Assembly: GCA_965228065.1 (NCBI GenBank)
Contig: OZ245788.1
Span: 6,510,001-6,574,000, forward strand
DNA length: 64,000 bases
Direction: 5' to 3'
Source of the DNA: Sphingobium_A sp965228065
GTDB lineage: Bacteria > Pseudomonadota > Alphaproteobacteria > Sphingomonadales > Sphingomonadaceae
How positions within the stretch are numbered: position 1 is the first letter of the stretch; each line of letters starts with the position of its first letter. The notes beneath the pieces are model-generated. The model saw only the letters and a program-made list of their open reading frames with translations. It was not told where the DNA came from and did no database searches. Position numbers and translations under genes: made by a program. Of this stretch, positions 59,321 through 64,000 are shown in pieces.

Positions 59321-59983
59321 ATGCCAGAGCACGGAGGCAAGAAAATTACGCGAGCGGAAGAGTCTGCTCGCCATGCATACAGTCGGGCCTTGGACAAATC
59401 ACTTCGCGCACGAGTGAAGGGCACTGGTTGGAAATCCGCTTATGGCTCGATCTTTCGTGAAGAAGCAGGTTGGTTCATCAGCGTGGGCGCAAGCGTTTAC
59501 ATCTACGAGCACGTCACAAAAGCGATCGTAAACGTAAAGCCAATGGCCATTGACCCAATATTCTGGGACCTCACCGGCTTGCCTGAGAATCGAAGCCAGC
59601 CACTTTCGTTCCGCGCGAACGGCGCATGGGCATGTCGACCTCCCTACTTTGCCGAAGTCAGTCTTGAGGAGGACGACGATCCCGCTGTCGTTGTGGAGCG
59701 CTTATTCGTCGTTGCAACCGAACAGCTTGCAGAAGTGACACAATCTTACTCGCTAGAGCGTTTTCTAACCGTTTGTCGTGAGGCAAGTCCAATCGATGGC
59801 GCTTATCTTTCGAGTATCATTCCAACGCTCATTGCAATGCATCGCCAAGATGAAGCGCTCGCAATTTGTGAAGAAGCCTGTCTACAGGGGTTATCCGGTG
59901 GTTTCCACGCTCCCGAAGGAACCTTCGTCAAAATGGCTGCCGCCTACCTGCGGAGATCGGCAATGGAGGCAACCCGACACTGA
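59321..59983 (+). CDS. Unknown protein, DUF4304-like in outline
   Basis: A 220-residue protein. The N-terminal part (RALDKSLRARVKGTGWKSAYGSIFREEAGWFISVGASVYIYEHVTKAIV) has the order helix, GW, phosphate-like FxR strand, then long strands, as in DUF4304-type proteins that often occur in polymorphic-toxin immunity regions. The C-terminal part is helical. The match is weak. The gene stands alone and is less GC-rich than the chromosome. Confidence 0.55.
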   Translation: MPEHGGKKITRAEESARHAYSRALDKSLRARVKGTGWKSAYGSIFREEAGWFISVGASVYIYEHVTKAIVNVKPMAIDPIFWDLTGLPENRSQPLSFRANGAWACRPPYFAEVSLEEDDDPAVVVERLFVVATEQLAEVTQSYSLERFLTVCREASPIDGAYLSSIIPTLIAMHRQDEALAICEEACLQGLSGGFHAPEGTFVKMAAAYLRRSAMEATRH

Positions 59984-60235
59984 ACGTCTGCTTCTCTACG
60001 ACTGCCATCGAAAAACAGCCGGACAGCTCTCCACCCAGTCTCAGCCATTCCGCGCAGCGCGGACGAGTGTCGAGCTTGGACTACGGGGAGGGAAAATGGC
60101 CTTCCAGCAGCTTCAGGCGCAATCGCCCAGCTAGAAGCGAAAACCGGAATAGCCGGAAGTGCTCAGCTGTGGTCATAGGCTAACCGGGGAGGCTGGGCAC
60201 GTCCCCGGTTGCCGCGATCGTAGATTCCCGAGCGT

Positions 60236-60943
60236 TTATTCTCGACTTTCGCCGGGTGGGAACAGCGCTGCTGCCGCTTTCGTCTCCGCCTCGATCAGCA
60301 GCCTCAGCTCATTCAGCGGGATTTGCACGATCTTCTCCGAGTTGCGCTCGGAGGTCAGCTTTATGTCGAAAAACCCGAGTGGGTTGCGAGCCGCCTCGGC
60401 GACGAACGCGTCGATTTCCTCCGGCGCAAAAAGGATCGTCACGTACTCGATATAGGAGCACGTGTAGTTGGAGATTATCGGATTGGGCACAGTGCCGCAC
60501 TCGCGCTGCGAATCCTTCTGCAAATGCGCTTGGCGCTGAACGAGCGATCCCGCCAACAGAAGGTTTGCCTTCGTAAAACGCTCCGGTCCCTCGCCAAGAT
60601 CGCTGGTAACTTCAGTCCCGCCGATGCTTGTCGCCGTCCGGCTGTACTCAAGGGACAGCACGAGGAGGGTTGATCGGTGGCTGGGATTGTTTTTGTACCG
60701 CGTGGTCTCGAACCAGCTCCTGTACTGTACAAAAGGACCCGCATCACCGTCCGCCTCCGCAGAGCGGGTGCAGTTCGAGGTATCGGATCTTATCGCCTCG
60801 TCCAACGCGCCGAAGCCCTTAACCTGGATACATTTCGCGTACCGGGCATCTTTCACCAGCTTTCGCTTTGCGAGCGCCGGCTGCTGCGCCAGCAGTCCCA
60901 ACGCAAGCACCGCAGTCGCCACAGCATATTTGTAAGTCAGCAT
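60236..60943 (-). CDS. Unknown exported protein
   Basis: A 235-residue protein with a signal peptide (MLTYKYAVATAVLALGLLAQQPALA). Cysteines at CIQVKGFG, NCTRSAEA, ECGTVPNP and TCSYIEYV may form disulfides. The central region (RSTLLVLSLEYSRTATSIGG) and the C-terminal helix (LRLLIEAETKAAAAL) have no recognised motif. It ends about 50 bases before the left end of the insertion sequence. Confidence 0.6.
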   Translation of the reverse strand: MLTYKYAVATAVLALGLLAQQPALAKRKLVKDARYAKCIQVKGFGALDEAIRSDTSNCTRSAEADGDAGPFVQYRSWFETTRYKNNPSHRSTLLVLSLEYSRTATSIGGTEVTSDLGEGPERFTKANLLLAGSLVQRQAHLQKDSQRECGTVPNPIISNYTCSYIEYVTILFAPEEIDAFVAEAARNPLGFFDIKLTSERNSEKIVQIPLNELRLLIEAETKAAAALFPPGESRE

Positions 60944-61052
60944 CGTTGTCGCCCCTATGTTCCTCTCGGGGCGACGGCCGAAGCCGGTTGTGGGTTAGCT
61001 GAGGTCCCCTTCAAATAGCGGGCAGCACGATGCTGCCCAGGAAGGAGATCCC

Positions 61053-62213
61053 ATGGCCAAGACAATCACAAACCCCGAGTTGCTCGCGTATCGGGCGGCT
61101 GCCGAAACAGACCCTGCCCGCGGGCAGGTGTGGGTAGGCCTCGACGTCGGACTGAAGTCAACTTCAGTCTGCGTGATCGACGTAGAAAGTAAAATCATCC
61201 ACCAATGCTCTATGAAATCAGAGCCGGTGGAGATTGGCCGCTATCTTCGGAAGAATTTTACTTCCAATGTTGCGTGCATAGGAATGGAGTCCGGCGGCAC
61301 GTCAGGACATCTCGCAACACATCTTCGGCGACAGGCCTTTCAGGTCGCTGTGCTCGATGCTCTTCAGGTCCACCGCGTTCTGTCGATTAAGCGCAACAAG
61401 ACGGATACGAACGATGCCCGCGGTATTGCCGAGATCACGCGCACCGGTCGCGAATATCTGACGGAGGTCTATGTGAAGAGCGCAGCCTGTTTCGAGATCC
61501 GGGCGCAGCTCATCATGCGCCAGCGGCTCGTTCAGCAACGGCTCCAGAACGAAGCAATGGTCCGCGGACTGCTGCGTGTCTATGGCGGCCGGGTGGAAGC
61601 CGGCGCCAAGGTGCCAGCCACGTTCCGCGATCGAGTCGTCGAACAGCTCCTCCAAATTCACGACCGTGACGACATCAATCTGCGCCCCCGCATTCTGCCG
61701 ATCCTAGACTTGTGTGCCAGGCTCCATGCCGACGCTGAGCGGATCGAGGCCGAGCTCGAGATGCTCGCCAGGCAGAACCCGGTTTGCCGGCGCTTCATGG
61801 AAATCCCCGGTGTCGGTGCGATCACGGCGCTATCGTTCTTTACCGCGATCGAGGACCCGACGCGTTTCCGGCGCGCTGACGATGTCGCGGCTTATCTCGG
61901 GCTCACGCCGCGCATATATCAATCCGGCGAAACGCTCATCCGTGGCTCGATCAGCAAGATGGGCAACCGGCTTACCCGCACGCACCTCGTTAATGCCGCC
62001 ACGGTCTTGCTGGCGGCAACCAGGACGTTCAGTTCGCTCAAAGACTGGGGCCTGCGGCTGTCGAAGAAGATCGGCTTTCATAAGGCGCGCATTGCCGTTG
62101 CGCGCAAGCTCGCCGTTATCATGTTCGGCCTATGGCGTGATGGCACTCACTTCCAATTTAAGGCCGACACTGTCGTTGCTCATCGTGAGATGATGCAGAC
62201 GGCGCGGCGCTGA
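61053..62213 (+). CDS. IS1111/IS110-family transposase
   Basis: A 386-residue transposase of the DEDD type. The RuvC-like N-terminal domain starts VWVGLDVGLKSTSVCV (Asp31), with GMESGGTS and the conserved NKTDTNDARGIAEI further on. The C-terminal transposase_20 domain has EIPGVGAITALSFFTAI, DVAAYLGLTPRIYQSG and GSISKMGNRLTRTHLVNAA with its serine nucleophile region. An AGGAG lies ahead of the ATG. It is intact by sequence. This enzyme would recombine DNA guided by the IS-encoded RNA. Confidence 0.93.
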   Translation: MAKTITNPELLAYRAAAETDPARGQVWVGLDVGLKSTSVCVIDVESKIIHQCSMKSEPVEIGRYLRKNFTSNVACIGMESGGTSGHLATHLRRQAFQVAVLDALQVHRVLSIKRNKTDTNDARGIAEITRTGREYLTEVYVKSAACFEIRAQLIMRQRLVQQRLQNEAMVRGLLRVYGGRVEAGAKVPATFRDRVVEQLLQIHDRDDINLRPRILPILDLCARLHADAERIEAELEMLARQNPVCRRFMEIPGVGAITALSFFTAIEDPTRFRRADDVAAYLGLTPRIYQSGETLIRGSISKMGNRLTRTHLVNAATVLLAATRTFSSLKDWGLRLSKKIGFHKARIAVARKLAVIMFGLWRDGTHFQFKADTVVAHREMMQTARR

Positions 62214-62491
62214 CCAGTTCCACCGTGAGAACGGCTGGAAAGATCCTCCCGGGAGGCGGAGGGATCGGGGACTCCGGTTCTAACATTAGGGCAGCAATGA
62301 CCCTGAGCTACGGTTGTTGGAGCCCCACCCTTCGATACGAGTGCCCATATTGCGGCGTGCGAACCACCTGACCGATGTCCATCGCACGACCTCGTAGAGA
62401 CTGTTGCACTCCGGGATGATCACCCCAGCCCTTGCTCGAAAGGCGAAGACATGATGTGATTATGGCGACGGCATTGCCGCGCACCCCCAAC
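62214..62491 (+). ncRNA. Candidate bridge/seek RNA region of the insertion sequence
   Basis: This non-coding right end of about 280 bases lies between the transposase stop and the right inverted repeat. In IS1111-group elements the target-selecting RNA is transcribed from this end. Visible stems include TCCTCCCGGGAGGCGGAGGGA near 62240-62262. The exact ends and the guide loops cannot be fixed by eye. Confidence 0.5.
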
Positions 62492-62511
62492 GGGGACCTC
62501 AGCTAGAGAAT

Positions 62512-62633
62512 GTTGGAAACCTGTTCGCTAGAGCAGGCGCATGCGCCTTTACCGGCAAGCCGGCTGGACATGCGCGCATGCCACCCGGCCTCCGAAATTC
62601 GGCGACCGAGTCTAGCGAAAGAGAGGTTTCCAC
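62512..62633. repeat. Foldback (inverted-repeat) element
   Basis: TTGGAAACCTGTTCGCTAG at 62512-62530 is the imperfect complement of 62612-62633 (core CTAGCGAA and GGTTTCCA). The 80-base interior contains three more palindromes (GGCGCATGCGCC near 62537, GCCGGC arms near 62552-62564, ATGCGCGCAT near 62570). The whole can fold into a branched structure. It is compatible with a small MITE-like element or a structured RNA, directly beside the insertion sequence. Confidence 0.5.
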
Positions 62634-62786
62634 GCCCCGCCCCCGAGTATCGCGGAGGCGGCGCCTGTTTAGGCGCGGGCTGGGGCGGGTGGCAAGTGAC
62701 GCCCACACGACAATGTGTCTCGAAATGGTGGGTATCTCGGAACGGTCAGGTTGCGCGGTCTGTTAGACAGGTGATCGGAGCGAGAT

Positions 62787-62984
62787 ATGGCCAGGAAGGT
62801 GTATAACGAGCCCAGCAAGGTCGAAGCTCAAGGCGACGGGGTTCATGTCGAGGGGCCTGATGCGGTAGAGGTGACCATGACGCCGAAGGCCGCATTGGAG
62901 ACCGCAAAGCGCTTGGGCAATGCTGCTGTCGATATGCTGGTCGGGAATCCCGAGAGCCCGCCAAAGGATGATGCCAAGAGCTGA
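62787..62984 (+). CDS. Small unknown protein
   Basis: A 65-residue protein starting MARKVYNEPSKVEAQGDGV. The pattern VxVxGPDAVxVxMTPKAALETAKRL is that of a small conserved sphingomonad family. A GGAGCGAG run at 62777-62784 precedes the ATG. Function is unknown. Confidence 0.6.
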   Translation: MARKVYNEPSKVEAQGDGVHVEGPDAVEVTMTPKAALETAKRLGNAAVDMLVGNPESPPKDDAKS

Positions 62985-63565
62985 AGGTCAGCTTGGCGAC
63001 GCCTGCGATCAGGACGACAAGCGTCGGCGCTGCATCCCCGCGTACGTTGCAACGTTAGCACCCTCCCTCGAAACCCATATATATATTCGATACCAAACCA
63101 ACCTCTCGCGTATAAATTCGAGGGACTGTTTTATTGTACGAACGTTGCATAGCGGCACGTCGCACGGGGCCGGTTATCCCGCTGGCCTAGGAACACCGCC
63201 GATGCGGAATCCGACCCGGTCTGCAAAAGCTTGGCAGGGCGGACCACCCGCAATAAGATTAGATCGCGTCGGACGACGACTATGGACGGAGCCGGCTTGG
63301 AATCCAGCTCCGGTGCACCCCTTGGTCGTCGACCGACGCGACCCGCCGGCGGGCTTTGGACCTGCGCCGGGCTGCCCGAATTTCAGTTCGGTTCGGGCAA
63401 CATGCGCATTGTACCGCGCAGGCGATTCCGGACGCAAGATAGGCAAGCGCGAACAAATAGCCGGGCGCGAACATCAGCCATTTCCAGGCATTGGTTTCGC
63501 GCCTGTGGCAAGAAAGACAGAGCTAACGTGATCTTGCGGCCAAGCGTCTCCGTCGCCGCTCCGGA
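62985..63565. other. 581-base region with decayed coding fragments
   Basis: No complete gene is supported. Bases 63080-63135 are strongly A/T-rich and could hold a promoter. The minus strand near 63215-63260 reads SNLIAGGPPCQAFA, the motif IV core of cytosine-5 DNA methyltransferases. The surrounding frame does not continue as a methyltransferase, so only a fragment is likely. Confidence 0.35.
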
Positions 63566-63931
63566 TCAGTCATAGCAGATCCGCGCGGGACGACCCTCGT
63601 CGACTATGCCGATACAACCGACCACTGTGCGGGCCTGGCATTCCCCCACGATCGGCGGCATCTCGCCCGGGAGCAATCTAAAGTCGTCCGGCAACATGCA
63701 TTGGCCGGCGCAATCCGACTTGCCGGCGCAGGACTTGCCAGCGTCAGGATATGGTCGCTCGCAGAACCATTTCCGCCGGTCCTCGTGACCGTAGGCGCGG
63801 AGCACTCCGCCAGCGGAGATGCAGGCGGCGCGTTGGTCGTCGGCAGCCGGGGCGTCGGATTGTGCGGGCTCGGCCACGGCGGCGATGGCGATGCTTAGGA
63901 CGAGCGCAAAGGCGGGGATGATCAACACCAC
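63566..63931 (-). CDS. Small exported cysteine-rich protein
   Basis: A 121-residue protein with a signal peptide (MVLIIPAFALVLSIAIAAVA, about residues 1-20). Eight cysteines follow; part of the pattern is ACISAGG, WFCERPYPDAGKSCAGKSDCAGQC, then VGECQARTVVGC and a final RICYD. This layout suggests a disulfide-stabilised periplasmic protein. The family is conserved in sphingomonads without assigned function. The next gene on this strand ends about 21 bases upstream, so the two may be co-transcribed. Confidence 0.65.
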   Translation of the reverse strand: MVLIIPAFALVLSIAIAAVAEPAQSDAPAADDQRAACISAGGVLRAYGHEDRRKWFCERPYPDAGKSCAGKSDCAGQCMLPDDFRLLPGEMPPIVGECQARTVVGCIGIVDEGRPARICYD

Positions 63932-63952
63932 ACGGTTTTATTGGTTCACGGC

Positions 63953-64000
63953 CTAGATTTCATTGACCCTCCCAGTGCGGACATCAACGAGGTAATTCGC
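63953..64000 (-). CDS. 3' end of a gene cut by the window edge
   Basis: The minus strand gives ANYLVDVRTGRVNEI followed by TAG at 63953-63955. The composition fits a genuine C terminus and the spacing (21 bases) suits an operon with the cysteine-rich protein. Too little remains to name it. Confidence 0.35.
   Translation of the reverse strand, partial: ANYLVDVRTGRVNEI

Larger units (their letters stand above)
60996..62505 (+). mobile_element. IS1111-type insertion sequence (IS110 family)
   Basis: The element is about 1.5 kb, with the transposase at 61053-62213. Perfect 14-bp inverted repeats, TAGCTGAGGTCCCC at 60996-61009 and its complement at 62492-62505, mark subterminal ends. IS110 proper lacks such repeats, whereas the IS1111 group has them. 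The left non-coding end is about 57 bases, while the right one is about 290, the side where this group carries its guide RNA. True outer limits may lie a few bases outside the repeats. Confidence 0.75.

Noticed and set aside
63174..63446. Intact methyltransferase gene
   Set aside because: Only motif IV is recognisable; length and other motifs are missing, so it is listed as a fragment only.

Overview
High-GC alphaproteobacterial DNA, most like a sphingomonad. The pointers are a MucR/Ros-family regulator, a DUF6894 protein, TonB-dependent iron uptake, many Tat-type or lipobox-free secreted hydrolases, and compact ATGA-coupled operons. No rRNA, complete tRNA or CRISPR array was seen.

Positions 1-33400 read as ordinary chromosome. 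They hold an Lrp-type regulator divergent from a tryptophan 2,3-dioxygenase/kynureninase-like pair, a HerA-like ATPase, a P1 (DmpA-type) peptidase and a LysR regulator. Next come a class III aminotransferase with a Tat amidohydrolase, DUF427, and a CocE-type hydrolase. An EmrAB-type efflux set with a thioesterase and TetR regulator follows, then a TPR protein, a large RTX protein, and a DUF3011 protein. Two beta-lactamase-fold enzymes, an S51 peptidase, a siderophore uptake cluster (IutA-like receptor, small membrane protein, PepSY protein), a diguanylate cyclase and a proline-iminopeptidase-like hydrolase complete this part.

At 33428 the 3' part of a tRNA-Gly gene is cut off from its 5' end and is followed by a tyrosine integrase. 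This marks the left end of an integrated element. Its cargo (34951-41884) is three unrecognised proteins, a 73-residue acidic protein, another unknown protein and a primase/helicase. Two of the cargo genes (36707 and 38290) share the same bulged-hairpin leader. That is the best candidate here for an undescribed cis-acting RNA. A GTTGGCGCG-type 18-bp palindrome and a heavily structured 425-base leader lie in the same segment. The right end of the element was not found.

Positions 42251-47496 hold a decayed MEKHLA gene and a MacB/FtsX-like ABC exporter. Divergent from the exporter is a two-component system whose response regulator has receiver and Fis-type HTH domains but no AAA+ domain.

Positions 47500-64000 are accessory DNA. 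They contain an iteron-like array of GTACCCGG octamers, many small unknown proteins, a duplicated excalibur domain (one copy frameshifted), and a mucR gene interrupted by an amber codon. There are also several immunity-protein-like genes without visible toxins, a serine recombinase operon ending in a 21-residue hydrophobic ORF, and an IS1111-type insertion sequence with 14-bp subterminal inverted repeats and a long right-hand non-coding end that could encode its guide RNA.
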